64,000 bases of DNA from Piliocolobus tephrosceles (Eukaryota; Chordata; Mammalia; Primates; Cercopithecidae), in NCBI RefSeq assembly GCF_002776525.5, contig NC_045444.1, positions 27,304,658 to 27,368,657 on the forward strand. The letters are read 5' to 3'. The notes below the pieces were generated by a model that was given only the letters and a program-made list of their open reading frames with translations, ran no database searches and had not been told where the DNA came from. Positions 12,505 through 24,477 of this stretch are shown in pieces (the first letter of the stretch is position 1; each line of letters opens with the position of its first letter). The position numbers and the translations under genes are program-made.

Positions 12505-13073
12505 TGGTTGGCAGCTTCTAAGATGGCCTTAGATGATACTCACTCCCTGGTATTCATGCTGCTACAAAACTCCGGCCCCTTGTATGTGGATGGACCTAGT
12601 AACTTGCTACTAATGAATATAATATAAAAAACTGTATTGAGACATCTTTTTCTGAGGTAAGGTTACCAAAAGGCTGTGACTATTCTCTTGCTCATGCTTT
12701 CTAACTTTCTTTCTTGCTTTGAATGAAACCAACTGCCATACTGTCGCTGCCCTATAGAATTGTGCTTGTGGCAAAGAACTGAGGGAGGCCCCTTTCCAAT
12801 GCCAGTGAGAATCTGAGACCCTCAGTATAACAGGCATTAGAGACTGAATCCTGTTAATAACACATGAGTGAGCCTGGGTGAATCTTCCCCAATAGAACCT
12901 TCAGACAAGAACCTAGCCCTGGCTAACACCTTAATTGCAGTGTATGAAAGAACTTGAGGCAGACATACGTATTTAGGCCAAGCCAGGAATCGTAATCCAC
13001 AAAAACTGTAAGGTAAATGTTTCAGTTTTAAGTCATTACATTTTGGAAATTTGTTATGCAGTAATAAATAACA
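12505..13073 (+). mobile_element. Solo LTR inserted in an old L1
   Basis: Opens TG ('tggttggcagc') and closes CA ('aaataaca'). The 7-bp direct repeat 'aatacag' flanks it exactly (12498-12504 and 13074-13080). Internal motifs such as 'ctccggccccttgtatgtgg', 'acctagtaacttgctactaa' and 'gttatgcagtaataaataac' belong to a common ERVL-like LTR family that I know by sequence but cannot name with confidence. No internal region or second LTR remains. The reverse frame at 12610-12837 lies within it. Confidence 0.7.
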
Positions 13074-13080
13074 AATACAG

Positions 13081-13815
13081 GAACCATTTTATACTCTTCA
13101 AATAAACAAAATCTAAAAGTCTGATATAAGGAGTATTATTTAAGTATACGGAGAATAAAAACATATTCACGTTCTGATGATAGGTGTTTAAATTGGTTTG
13201 ACTTCTTTGAAAACCAATTTGACTATCTCTAGTAAAGTTGAAGATGCTGTACCCATGGGCTACCAATCCCTCTTCTAAAGAAACACTTTCATGTGAGCAA
13301 TGAAATATAAATAAGCATGCACATTGAGGGTTGCTTATAAGAATGAAAAGCTGGACAAACTAAATATCCAGATAAATAAATTTTGATATATTCATGTTTT
13401 AGAACACTAACGGTAACATAAGCAAAGTAGATCTGCATGTATTAACATAAAGTACAAAAGTATACTAATACTTTGATATAATTTATATAGATATAATAAA
13501 AGATAAAATTATACTTTTATATCAATATGAGATACAAATAATACTACATATTATTTATGAATAGGTATAAATATTAGGGTGGAAAGCATATATATCTATC
13601 TTAATAGTCAACCTCTGGAATGAAAGAATGAAACTAAATGAGGTGGGCTTTAGCCATATGTGTATTATAATATTTATTTGGGAAAAATGAGCCTAAGAAA
13701 ATTTCACAAAATGTCAATATCAGTTAAACCTGGAGAGGTTGGGCATATAGCTATGTGTATATTATTCTCTTTGCTTTTCAATATATTAAAGATATTTCAT
13801 AATATTTTAAACTTT
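13081..13815 (+). repeat. Old L1 (L1M-age), right part with 3' end
   Basis: Resumes L1 ORF2 ('tttgactatctctagtaaag', 'ctaaatatccagataaataa', 'ttttgatatattcatgtttt'). It passes through a decayed 3' UTR to the terminal 'gatatttcataatatttt' block near 13791-13808. Reading frames are broken throughout. Confidence 0.65.
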
Positions 13816-14657
13816 GAGAATTTTGAATCAAAATCAGGTAAAGACAGTGTTTGTAGCAAACACTTTCAAGAAGTTTGATGATGAAAAACAGCAAAATATT
13901 ACCGATAGCTGAAGAATTGTGAAGTCAAGAAAGAAGTTATTGCTTTATTTTTTATTGCATTTTAAATAGAAAAAGCTAGAATATGTGTGGATGATAATGA
14001 GAATAATTTGTGCTAACATAGACAAAGAAAGTTGAGCAAATAAATTGGTGAAAGAAGAGGGAAACCTTCCCAAAAAGAAGTCCTTGGGAGCCTAGGAAGA
14101 AATGGAATCCTTCCCAAGGTGACTTCTGAAATGCAATGTAAAATTACAGTCATTACCAGGGCATACGTTTCTCCCACTATAATGCAAGATGAAAAGATAA
14201 GATTGGTACAGATGCAGAAAAAATATTTTCAACTTAGGACTCTGTGACAAATTGAAAGTATGAGGCACATCCACAAAAATAGAGGGAACAGAAGGGACGG
14301 TTTGCAATCTGAGGATGGGAGAGAAGCTATGAAACAGTATTTGCAGAAAATGAGACTGAAAGCGCAATACAGAAAAGTTGCAAAATTTCTGGGAAGTGTT
14401 GCAGAGATATTTGAATCTATAGTGTTAGCAATCTGCCTAATTATTTATGAAAGAAATGCTGGTAGCAGTAACTAATATATTTTATTAAAAATATAATCTA
14501 GTAGTTTGAGAAGATTGGGATAGTATTTTTGCTTAATGTACTTTCATTCAAGTATTTAAATGCTAAGCCTAACTGTAAGAAAATGGTGCATTGCATTTTG
14601 CCACAAACTCAGTTATCTAAGACAAATAGAAACTTTCATGATCTTAAAAATATTATT
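13816..14657. other. No confident feature
   Basis: Purine-rich DNA that could be a further reverse-strand L2 remnant, but I cannot align it convincingly. Overlapping frames on opposite strands (14092-14367 minus, 14260-14475 plus) have no recognisable domain. Confidence 0.35.
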
Positions 14658-14957
14658 GGCCGGGCTCAGTGGCTCATGTCTGTAATTCAGCACTTTGAAA
14701 GGCTTAGGCGGGTGGATTGCTTGAGCTCAGGAGTTTGAGACCAACCTGTGCAACATGGTGAAACCCCGTCTCAACAAAAAATATAAAAAGTTATCCAGTT
14801 GTAATGGCATTCGCCTGTAGTCCCAGCTCCTTGGAGGCTGAGGTGGGAGGATTTTCTGTGCCAAGGAGGTTGAGGCTACTGTGAGCCATGATCGTACCAC
14901 TGCACTCTAGCCTGGGTGACAGAGCAATAGTTTGTCTCAAAAAAAAAAAAAAAAAAA
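14658..14957 (+). mobile_element. AluJ with compound A / TACACA tail
   Basis: Both Alu arms are present. The right arm has the older form 'gttgaggctactgtgagcca' and 'ttgcttgagctcaggagttt', and divergence is high, which points to AluJ. The poly(A) tail runs into a TA/CA-rich simple repeat to about 14990. Confidence 0.9.
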
Positions 14958-14999
14958 TACATACACACACATACATATATACACATATTTTATTGATTA

Positions 15000-15364
15000 A
15001 ATGTACTGTAAATTTTCATGGTAAATAAAAGAAAAACTCAGGTCTCAGAAAGGCTAAGTAATATGAGAACCTGCCTAACACAACAACAACAAACCAATCC
15101 TAGAGTTTTCAAAATTATCTAGGATAAAAAAATGTCAATTTTAATAATTTATTGTTTTATCATTCAATAATTTCTTTAACTTTTTCCTGTGACTTTATTG
15201 TGTTTTATTATTAGAGTATTAAGATTTGTCACTAAATACATTCTGCTGATCTATATTATATTTGGATTCCCGAAGGTAAGATTTAGGAAAGAAATCATCT
15301 AAGATAGCAAGGTGAAAAGTCAGAACAAAGTTTATTTTATTCTTAACTTGACTAAGGATATAAG
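15000..15364. other. No feature recognised
   Basis: AT-rich unique-looking DNA. A short reverse frame (15219-15404) has no recognisable domain. Confidence 0.4.
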
Positions 15365-15520
15365 ATGCAGCCGGAAGAATACTTGATAGAGTCACTAAGC
15401 TCAAATTCTAGTCCTGGCACTATCTATCGTGGGCAAGTCCCTGAATTCCTCTGGCTATCCTTGTCAGAAAAGTAGTGGATTAAATTAAATTATCTCCCAA
15501 ATCTTACTATTTCTAAATTT
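15365..15520 (+). repeat. MIR SINE
   Basis: 'ctcaaattctagtcctggca' followed by 'gggcaagtccctgaattcct' and 'tggattaaattaaattatct' is MIR order. Confidence 0.65.
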
Positions 15521-16026
15521 CCTACTCTTCAGTTCAATAGGATTTGGGAAAGAAGAGTTCCAATAGACTCAGCTATTTCCAGTTTTCTACTACACAAAGA
15601 GAGATATCCTCAATGCAGCCAGACTGTGTGGAGGATTAACATCTCTTTGATATCACTGACTTTGTACTCTCAATTCTTGCTTTAACTAGCTTGCTTCTTT
15701 TCAGGTTCAGAGGCAGAAATAATTTTGAAGCAAAAGTGAACAGAAATAAAATAAGAGAAAAGTAAGGGAGGAACATGTGTGTATGTTCAATTGGGTGCCT
15801 TGATAGCAGTGGGTGTCCCTTTGGGTTTAGGGATATAGAAAATGGAGATGGTGATGGACTAGAATGCAAGAGATTGGTTAGAGAAAAAGAAAATGCAATA
15901 GTATTTGCAATTCTTCTTAGCCCAAGTTTTTATTAACTAGCATTACTTATATGCACTATTTAATTTATTAGAAGAACAATTTTAAAAAATCAGAGAAGAG
16001 GATGTCAGGAAAATTATAAGTAGATG

Positions 16027-16062
<36 letters not shown>

Positions 16063-16645
16063 TTCTAGGAGAGCACCAAGCAATTGGTTTTATAATTACC
16101 CTGTTAATATGTAATACTAACAATTGACCTGACAGTCAGGAATTAAATGAAGTATGAGAAAAAGAATATTCTATGAATACAGAAGTTCTATTTTGGTTCA
16201 GCTCTAATAATATTCCCTTTACAAAATATACCTCTGCTGAACAAGTGGAAAACTTTCCCTCAACTTTCATATAACTAGGCTCCATTCCCATGTTGGAAAA
16301 AGACTGAAATTTAGGAAACTTTTCGAGTACATGGGTACTTTTAAAATGATAAATATAATTGAATACAACCTGCTTAGGCATTTGGGGATAGAAGAGTTTT
16401 CTTACAAAACTTACTTAATTGGATAACATATTTAATGGGATGTGGAACAAAAGAACTGCTTATCTGTGCCTTAAGATAATATTAGACTCTTTGAAATATA
16501 AAGAATATTCAGAGTTTTTTGTATCTAGAAATCTTTTCCTTATTTAAGATTCATAATGTGAATAACAATAAACTTGACTTTACTGTGCTCCTCCCTTTTA
16601 TGTTGCAAATAGATTCAATATTTGGTGCATAGCATCTACTTATAA
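15521..16645. other. Unique-looking DNA with a 30-base A-run
   Basis: No gene or named repeat seen. An uninterrupted run of 30 A lies at 16029-16058 without an Alu or L1 body in front of it. The reverse frames at 15636-15869 and 16136-16381 have no recognisable domain. Confidence 0.45.
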
Positions 16646-16649
16646 TTAT

Positions 16650-16839
16650 TTCTAAATGTGGAAGGGGAGCTTTTGCTGGTCTTTGCATCCTGCATGTGTG
16701 ATGTGAACACAAGCCTAGGAATGCTGGCAGGCTCCAGAAACTGAAAAGCACAAGGTGAAATATCTCTTCTGGAACCTCCAGAAGGCATAGTTCTACTGAT
16801 ACTTTGAGTTTAACCCCCAGCAACAGGAACCTAATACAG
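16650..16839 (+). mobile_element. MaLR provirus: truncated 5' LTR
   Basis: The last 120 bases ('ggaatgctggcaggctccag' through 'cccagcaacaggaacctaat') match the end of the LTR at 19425-19782, with similar order and spacing. Sequence upstream of about 16650 does not match the 3' LTR, so the 5' LTR has lost its front half. It ends 'ctaatacag' at 16839, where internal sequence starts ('ttttggtactggaagtgg'). Confidence 0.7.
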
Positions 16840-17478
16840 ATTTTGGTACTGGAAGTGGTGTGCTGCTGTCACAAATATTAAACCTGAAGAAGCTGCTTTA
16901 GAATTTGGTAATGGGAAAAAGCTGAACAAATTTAAGGAACAGGACTTTAAAAGCCTCCATTTCTTTGAACAGTCTGAATGTTAAAAGGCACTGCTTGTGA
17001 GGGCTTACAAGAAACTGAGGAGCATGGTACAGGAAACTTACATCATCTTACAGAAAACCTAAATTATCATAAACAGAATGTTGGTGAAAATATAGATTTT
17101 AAATATGCTGCTGCTGAGAGCTCAGAAGGAAATTAGGGACATGTTATTTAAAACTAGGGGATAATGGACCCTTGTTACATAGCGGCAGGAAACAGCTGAA
17201 TTGTGCCCTATGGTTATAAGTGGAAACAAAACTTGTCAGCAGTGAACTTGGGTATTTAGCCCAGAAGATTTTCAAGCAAAGGGTTAAAGGTGGGCCTGGC
17301 TTCCTCTTGTTGCCTATTGTAAAATGCAAAAGGAAAGAAATAAATTGAGGGAAGAACTGTTTAGCAACAAAGAACCAATACTTTATGATTTGTTAAATTA
17401 TCAGTTTCTCTTGATTGTAAAAGATGCTAAAATTAGGAGATACATTGGCAGGAGAATGTACTTTAGACTAGAAAGACA

Positions 17479-17777
17479 GGCCGGGCGCAGTGGCTCACGC
17501 CTGTAATCCCAGCACTTTGGGAGGCCAAGGTGGGTGGATCACAAGGTCAGGAGATCCAGACCATCCTGGCTAACAAGGTGAAATCCCATCTCTACTAAAA
17601 GTACAAAAAATTAGCCGGGCATGGTGGCAGGCACCCATAGTCCCAGCTACTCAGGAGGCTGAGGCAGGAGAATGGTGTGAACCCAGGAGGTGGAGCAAGC
17701 AGTGAGCAGAGATGGCGCCACTGCACTCCAGCCTGGGCGACAGAGTGACACTCCGTCTCAAAAAACAACAAAAAAAG
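17479..17777 (+). mobile_element. AluY inserted in the MaLR
   Basis: Starts 'ggccgggcgcagtggctcac' and contains the AluY signature 'gaccatcctggctaacaagg' and 'ggagaatggtgtgaaccca'. The tail is 'aaaaaacaacaaaaaa'. The flanking duplication is about 'aaagaca' (17472-17478 and from about 17774). Confidence 0.93.
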
Positions 17778-17849
17778 ACAAATATATGGTTCCACAACCT
17801 TTGCTAGTGGCTTAAAAGGATAAAAACTACAGAGTATTCAAGAACAGAG

Positions 17850-18564
17850 AAATGCAAATCAAAACCACAATGAGATACTATCTCATGCTAGTTAGAATGG
17901 TGGTCATTAAAAAGTCAGGAAACAACAGATGCTGGAGAGGATGTGGAGAAATAGGAAACCTTTTACACTGTTTGTGGGACTGTAAATTAGTTCAACCATT
18001 GTGGAAGACAGTGTGGCAATACCTCAAGTATCTAGTACCAGAAATACCATCTGACCCAGCAATCCCATTACTGGGTATATACCCAAAGGATTATAAATCA
18101 TTCTACTACAAAGACACTTGCACATGTATATTTATTGCAGCACTGTTCGCTATAGCAAAGACTTGGAACCAACCCAAATGCCTGTCAATGATAGAATGGA
18201 TAAAGAAAATGTGGCACATATACACCATGGAATATTATGCAGTCATAAAAAAGGATGAGTTCATGTCCATTGCAGGGACATAAATGAAGCTGGAAGCCAT
18301 CACTCTCAGCAAGCTAACACAGGAACAGAAAACCAAACACTGCATGTTCTTGCTCATAACTGGAAGTTGAACAATGAGAACACATGGACACAGGGAGGGG
18401 GAACATCACACACCAGGGCCTGTCATGGGTTGGGGGACTAGGGGAAGGATAGCATTAGGAGAAATACCTAATATAGATGACGGTTTGATGGGTGCAGCAA
18501 ACCACCATGGCATGTGTATACCTATGTAACAAACCTGCACGTTCCACACATGTATCCCAGAACT

Positions 18565-18598
<34 letters not shown>

Positions 18599-18603
18599 AA
18601 ATT
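17850..18603 (+). mobile_element. 5'-truncated L1PA-age LINE-1 (3' 0.75 kb)
   Basis: Contains the C-terminal end of ORF2 and the 3' UTR ('aacaatgagaacacatggac', 'gatgggtgcagcaaaccacc', 'cctatgtaacaaacctgcac'), ending in an (AAAT)n tail at 18571-18600. An 8-bp flanking repeat 'gaacagag' lies at 17842-17849 and 18604-18611. Removing the L1 restores continuous MaLR sequence, which supports a simple insertion. It is too diverged from the youngest L1 to be human-specific. Confidence 0.92.
17852..18283 (+). pseudogene. LINE-1 ORF2 C-terminal remnant
   Basis: A 143-codon open frame from the L1 element. It covers the cysteine-rich C-terminal segment of ORF2p, recognised by 'RCWRGCGEIG', 'LLGIYPKDYK' and 'AKTWNQPKC'. 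The endonuclease and reverse transcriptase domains are absent because of 5' truncation, so it is non-functional. The start methionine is internal to the original protein. The frame ends at TAA just after 'SIAGT', short of the normal ORF2 end. Confidence 0.9.
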
Positions 18604-19424
18604 GAACAGAGAGGACTCTGTGAGGAGATTGGGCAAGAAGCTGATGAATTCCTTAGTCATCTCAACAAAACCCAGGAAGAAAGATGGGATGATTTAGGAA
18701 AGCTCTTTGGAGGAGCCTCTTGACTCATGGAGCAAATCTTTGTGATATACATGGGAGAGCCAAGAGATTCTTAAGCATATTTTGTCACCAGGAACACTGC
18801 CAGCTTGAATTGAAAGAGATAGATAGGACAGAATGAAAGAAGGCTGCCAGACTCCCAAACTTATACAGGAGGGAAAAGCCTGATAGAACTGCTCAGGTGC
18901 AAGCACACCTACCTTTCAGGAAAAGGGAGAGAATGACTCACAGGGCAGAGCTGCACTCCCAGATGATGCAGGCAAGAGCCACACTGCATTATTCCCAGGC
19001 CTTGAAGCTTAATGGAGTTTTATTTGTATAGCTAAATTTGCTTGGGACCAATAACTCCTTTTTCTTTTTCCTTTTGTTTTCTTCCTCCTTTTCTTCTTTT
19101 TAAAATAGGAGTATCTGTAACTTATATATCATTCCTGTCACACCATTCATTGTATTTTGAGTGCAGACAATTGGTTTTCTAGTTTTATCAGTCTACAGAT
19201 GGAGTGAAATTTTGTCCCAGGCGAGATCATGCAAGATTTCAATTATACTTGAATTATATGATTTAGATGATTATATTTGGGACTTTTGATCTGACAAAAT
19301 TTAGATGAGATTTGGGACTTTAAGTTGATGTTGTAATCGGATTAAGATTTTTGTGAATGTTGGGATGATTTTAATGTATTTTGCATGTGGACAGATGTAA
19401 ATCCATTGAGGTCACAGGGTGGAC

Positions 19425-19782
19425 CATATTAAACTGATTAAATATACATCTTAATTTCTGGAGCCTGTAAATGTTACCTTAATGGAAAAGGAATTTTTCA
19501 AATGAGATTAAGTTAAAGATTTTATTATGAGAAGATTATCCTGTATTATCTAGGTGAGCCAAATGTAATCATAAGGATTCTTTTAACAGGGATGTAGAAA
19601 GATCAGGCAAAGAGAAGCAATGTGATGACAGAAGGAGAGACTGAAGTGATGTGGCAGAAGCCAAGGAATGCTGGCATCTTCTAGAAGCTGGAAAACACAA
19701 GGAATAGATTCTTTCCTGCAGTCTCCAGAAGAAATAAGTTAGTGAGCTGATTTCAGCCCCCAGAAATAGAAAACTAATACAA
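19425..19782 (+). mobile_element. MaLR provirus: 3' LTR (MLT1-type)
   Basis: Follows the internal region. Motifs: 'ttctggagcctgtaaatgtt', 'gagaagattatcctgtatta', 'aagccaaggaatgctggcat', ending 'gaaaactaataca'. Its last third pairs with the 5' LTR remnant at 16650-16839. The exact 5' edge is uncertain by about 15 bases. Confidence 0.7.
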
Positions 19783-20592
19783 TATCTTTTTTCTTGGTCT
19801 ATACATTCCTCAGAGATTATTTTCATACATAAAACAAATATGACATATAGTAGTTTTCAGTTGGAACAGCACTGTAAAACATTCAAGTACATTCACTGCA
19901 TTTATCCAAACAATTTCTCAGGTAAACACCACATGTTTTCATATGGAAAACAATGCAGAATAATTCGGTTATACCTAGAGGCAAGTGAAAATTACCAGGA
20001 TATGTATTTTTAATGTTCATATTAAAGTTTGACCCTCTGAACTGTCATTTGAAGATTTTTTCATGTAATTTTATATTTTCTTAATAATCTCTGATAGATG
20101 CAATGCTCTACATCTAATTTTCAGACCCTAAAATATGTTAACCACTATTTTAAAATAAAGGTTCACAAAGCTCAAAAACTCATAACTTACTTTCATTGAT
20201 AGCATAAATATATGTCATGTGTCATATAGTAATGTGCTTATATATGACAGAAAAAGGAAGTAATAATAAAATATAAATGTTTGAGTCAGTCCAATGTTAA
20301 TAATTATGATTAGACACGTTGAAGACTATCCCTGTGTCCCTGAGATAGCTGTGTGCTACATATACGTACCTTAGCTAGTTCTAACAATAGTTTATAACAC
20401 ATATATTATTATAATTGTTTTATAGGACATTTTATTAATAGTCTAATGGTCTTAGAGATGACTATGGTAGTTGTCGTCAGTGGGCTCACAGTTGATCTAC
20501 TATACCATGTTGCTTCTTTCTGAATCTGGAGAGAAAATAGCTTCTGCCATACTCTCAGACAAATCATTCATATTTTTGCAATATAGACAATC
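19783..20592. other. No feature recognised
   Basis: AT-rich unique-looking DNA. No frame with a recognisable domain. Confidence 0.4.
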
Positions 20593-20593
20593 T

Positions 20594-21009
20594 TATGGTT
20601 TGAAGGTCTCCTTCCAAACTCATGTTGAAACTTCATCCTCAACGTGGCAGTATTAAAAGATGAGACGTTTCAGAGGTGATTGGATCATGAGGGCTCTGCC
20701 TTAATAAAAAGATTAATCCATCAGTAGATTAAAGGCATAATGGTTATCATGGCAGGGGAACTGGTAGCTTTATAGGAATAATAAGACAGACCTGAGCTAG
20801 CATGTTAGCATGCTCAGCCCCCTAGCCATGTGATGCTCTAAAGTGTCTTAAGACTCTTCAGAAAGTTTCCACCGGCAAGAAGGCTCTCACCTGATGTGGA
20901 CCTTCAAGATGGAACTTCTCAGCCTCTATAACTGCAAGAAATAAATTATATCATTTAAAAATTATATAGTTTTAGGTATTCTGTTATAAGCAACAGAAAG
21001 ACTAAGAAA
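20594..21009 (+). repeat. MaLR LTR (MST/MLT1-type)
   Basis: 'tatggtttgaaggtctcctt', 'aggtgattggatcatgaggg', 'gccatgtgatgctctaaagt', 'gcaagaaggctctcacctga', an 'agaaataaatta' polyadenylation region, and 'attctgttataagcaacaga' ending 'ctaagaaag'. This is the solo LTR order of the THE1/MST/MLT1 group, strongly diverged. Confidence 0.7.
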
Positions 21010-22239
21010 GATAAGAAGTGTAATTCTAAAAATAATACAAACTTAGACTCTACCTTTGATTAAATGCAATAATAACTCCGATTGTCCTAACGTTCATTTT
21101 GGGCAAGTGGGTTAAAAACACTCTACAAAACTCAGTCATGAACTTTTATGCTATTTTATCATAATCAGAGACGCCACAGTTTGGACAATACAGTTCACCA
21201 AATTGAAAACAATCTAGATAATGTTAATAGGTTATTTACTCTTAATGAAAATCTGACTTTATCATCATTACCCAATTATATTTTATAACAAGTTTGTGAG
21301 ACAAGTAAGCCAAATATGCTGATTTTAAAGATGAATGAATGGTTCCAAAATTTATAATCAATTAATTAGCTACATTATTGTTGAATTTGATACATAGCCA
21401 TGTTTTCATCTTGTAGTTTGCACCAGAAAACAATACTAAATTATTTTACACCTTAGCAATTTATTGGTATTTCATAGCTGTTGGTTCTTGACCACATAAA
21501 GTCAGTCAAATAAAAGTTTTGTTTTAATTTTCATTAAGGCAGAGGAGTAAAGCATTAATAGATTAATAGAAACTTCTCCTGTTCTATATTCGCATTTCAT
21601 CTCTTAAAATATAATTTTATTTTTACCCTTGTGATTATGATATAGACCAAGAAATATCCATATAGCCCAAGAAATTTCAAGAAATTTCTGCTAAAAATAA
21701 TAGGTTTTTTAGCAGTTCTGCAGGCTAGAAGATAGTCTGAAATAATCAATTCTACCAATTAAACTTCCATAGTAAGACCTCTGGTTGAGAACTGACCTGG
21801 CATATTTATAGTTTATGGTTCACAGAATTAAAGCATGGTTAGTAAATGATTCAGGAATTTGGACATTTTTAAATAGAGGGCCTACTGGTTACTTTGTTTG
21901 GGTAAGTTCTCTATAAAAACATTTGCTCAAACGTAATTTTGCAATTCCAATTTTTTAAATCTTTGTTTATTAATAAATTATGATTTTTGAAAATAAAACT
22001 TTCAAAATGTTCTGCATACATGTTAATGTAGGTTAGGCCATCCAAAAGACAAAGCAAAGTATCAGCATGAAGTCATGGGCTAGGATTATACAAATTAGAA
22101 CAAATACAAGGAATTTCAACATTTTTCCCTGTCGATTTTCTTTCTGACACACGTGTTAGTTCAAATTTGTACATATAAATGTATAACACACACTCCTATT
22201 CTCACATGTATATTACATAAACATAGGCTATGTTCTCTT
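21010..22239. other. No repeat named; small 20-bp tandem duplication
   Basis: AT-rich unique-looking DNA. 21641-21660 and 21661-21680 are two tandem copies of a 20-bp unit (tatagAccaagaaat-type, 3 mismatches), with a partial third copy after them. Confidence 0.5.
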
Positions 22240-22685
22240 CATGTATTTACATGAATAACAGTTAATAGCTATTCGGCAGAAAATATATGCCAAACACGGG
22301 TCTAAGTACCCTATATGGATTTACACATGTGATCCTTACGACGACCCTAAAATCCATGTTCTAATACTATTTATTCATACTAATTATTAATATTACATAT
22401 TTTTAAAAACCTGAGATATAGATGTTAAGTAACTTTTGTGAAATCAAATAACAAGTAATAGTGCTACAGAAATATGAAGTCAAGCAAGTTGAGGCCAGAA
22501 AGTGTCATTTAAGTCTCATAATAATGATGAAAATGAAAGCACATACCTCATTTTATAATTAAAGAAACTGAGGCCCAGAGAGGTTATATGATTTATGGAA
22601 AGTCAAACAATTGGTAAGTAGTTGAGAATTTCAACCCATGTAATCTCATTCCAGAAACGAGTCTTGTCCACTTCAATAAACTGCC
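22240..22685 (+). repeat. Two consecutive MIR SINE fragments
   Basis: 22240-22495 has 'tatgccaaacacgggtctaa' and 'tgatccttacgacgacccta'. 22510-22685 has 'cattttataattaaagaaac' and 'tgaggcccagagaggttata'. Both are in the same orientation. Confidence 0.65.
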
Positions 22686-23179
22686 ACCTTAAGATATCTG
22701 CCTTTCTAGCATAGTTAAAGTCATTATGTCTATGTATCAAAAACTGTTTCAATTGAGAAATCATGGAAAGAAACAGGGCTATCAAATACCTCTCCTTCCT
22801 TTACCTAGGATGGATGGGTAATAATGAAACACTCATCTACTAAGCGATAGAGAAATTATTAATCTGCCACCTTTCTTATCCCCATTCATATGCAGTTCAA
22901 GATCATATCTGGCTTTTGACTATTTCCAATTCCTTGTCCTTTAACTGTCAGTTTTCACAATAAAATGATAAAAATCAGAATCGACTGTAGATGCTATCAA
23001 TTAAAGTGCTGTCTCGCCCTCTTTGCAACCTAACTTTTTCCTAAGGAATGTTCTGGCTGAATCACAGGTGTTACAAATACTGACTTCTGTTACCATTTTT
23101 GCCATTGTTTTCCCTTCGTCTTTGATGTCATATTAGCATGTATTGTACAAATAAAATTTATTTGTGTTAATCACCTTCT
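22686..23179. other. No feature recognised
   Basis: Unique-looking DNA with no frame or motif of note. Confidence 0.4.
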
Positions 23180-23365
23180 GGGCATTTTGTATGTACCATT
23201 ACTATTCCTCATAATACAACCAAGACAAGGAGGAATTAAGGAAAATGCAAAAGGATTGGTAATTCATCCAAGGTAGACTCGCTAATAAGAGGCAGATTCA
23301 GGGTTCTAATTCAGGTCACTCTGCCTCAAAACACTATCCTGTGTCCACTAATGGCATGGCTACAG
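23180..23365 (+). repeat. MIR SINE fragment
   Basis: 'ggtagactcgctaataagag' and 'gcagattcagggttctaatt' followed by 'caggtcactctgcctcaaaa' match the MIR 3' half. Confidence 0.55.
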
Positions 23366-24362
23366 AAAACACAAACAAACTCCATTCTGCATATGTAGAT
23401 AAGGAGAAAAACAATCTATAATAAGGATAAAAACAATCTTTACACATCAATTATAAACACATACATGATTTATATCCTTTAGAGTGTAGCTATCACTTTG
23501 TAGCAAATATGTATCACTTGCTTTATTGTATTTTGTGTATATAAGGGAAATTATTTAGAGAAACAAAACTCAAAATAAACAGCTCAAGACCTTTAAAAGC
23601 CAAATTTAATCTGAGATAACAGGCTATTTTCTTCTTTTTATCAGTGACTAATTAGTGATAGAAATTTTGTTTTTCTCATCATAACTTAGAAAACTTCCTT
23701 GATAAAGGTTGTCTAATTTAGTACACATTTAAATTTTAAGCCAGCAGGGTTTTCTGCCTCATAAATACTTATTTTAGGAGAGAACAAATACCAGTCAGCT
23801 GACTTATTTTTAAATAAGCTATGAAAATCTATTATGAAAATATTATTTTCTCCAGTATAAAAAGACTGATTGAAATGTGAATTTTCTATACGATTTCTGA
23901 TAGCTACAATAAATATAAAATATGGAGATATTAAAAGCATTATCTACTCTTGTAAATACTTGGAAGACTTTAATTTTAAAAAAGGTTACAAGTCTTTCAC
24001 AAGGTAAACATAGCAATGCAGGAGTCATTTTCTCCTATTATTTAGCTATATTTCTTCCTACTTTATAAGTTTGATTTATGCTTTTACAAGAATTGCTGTG
24101 TCAATGAATTTGAATACATAGCTTGAAGGCAAAAGTTTGACTTCCAACTGCTTTTTCAGTCATCTTCATCTTTCATATATTTAGAACATAAATTAGGCTA
24201 AAATTATATTGAATTTTATTATGCTTTACAAGCATGCTGCTTCTTGGTATTCCAATTAATTATGTCCCTTTGAATTTTTACTCCACGCTGTGGTACAGGT
24301 GTCCCATATGTTCAAGTTAATTGTAATTTTACAAGGAAAAATACACCAAATCCAGAAAAGGG

Positions 24363-24364
<2 letters not shown>
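23366..24364. other. No feature recognised
   Basis: AT-rich unique-looking DNA with short reverse-strand frames (23713-23940, 23843-24028) that lack any recognisable domain. Confidence 0.4.

Positions 24365-24365
<1 letters not shown>

Positions 24366-24404
<39 letters not shown>
24366..24404. repeat. (CA)n microsatellite
   Basis: About 19 uninterrupted CA units. A pure array of this length is expected to be length-polymorphic. Confidence 0.97.
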
Positions 24405-24408
<4 letters not shown>

Positions 24409-24477
24409 ATTGAAAATATAAAAACATTAGTCATTGGGAACTCTTTCTTGCTCGAAATTAGTTTGTATTTCAGTTTT

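Larger units (their letters stand above)
16840..19424 (+). mobile_element. MaLR (MLT1-type) internal region, interrupted by AluY and L1PA
   Basis: The internal region of a non-autonomous ERVL-MaLR retrotransposon. The left part (16840-17478) begins with the typical 'ttggtactggaagtggtg'. It continues with 'tttagaatttggtaatggga', 'gaaggaaattagggacatgt', 'cagcagtgaacttgggtatt' and 'aaagggttaaaggtgggcct'. A 62-bp piece (17780-17841) lies between the Alu and the L1. The right part (18612-19424) ends in the MaLR pattern 'tgggatgattttaatgtatt', 'ttgcatgtggacagatgtaa'. No coding capacity is seen, as expected for MaLR. Boundaries are good to about 10-20 bases. Confidence 0.75.

Noticed and set aside
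16029..16058. A retrocopy tail, because of 30 consecutive A
   Set aside because: The sequence upstream matches no Alu, L1 or recognisable transcript end, and no flanking duplication was found; treated as a simple A-run.
17852..18283. A 143-codon open frame that might be a gene
   Set aside because: It is the C-terminal tail of LINE-1 ORF2 inside a 5'-truncated L1; the catalytic domains are missing.
24366..24404. A CRISPR-like or regulatory array
   Set aside because: It is a plain CA microsatellite; this is a eukaryotic window.
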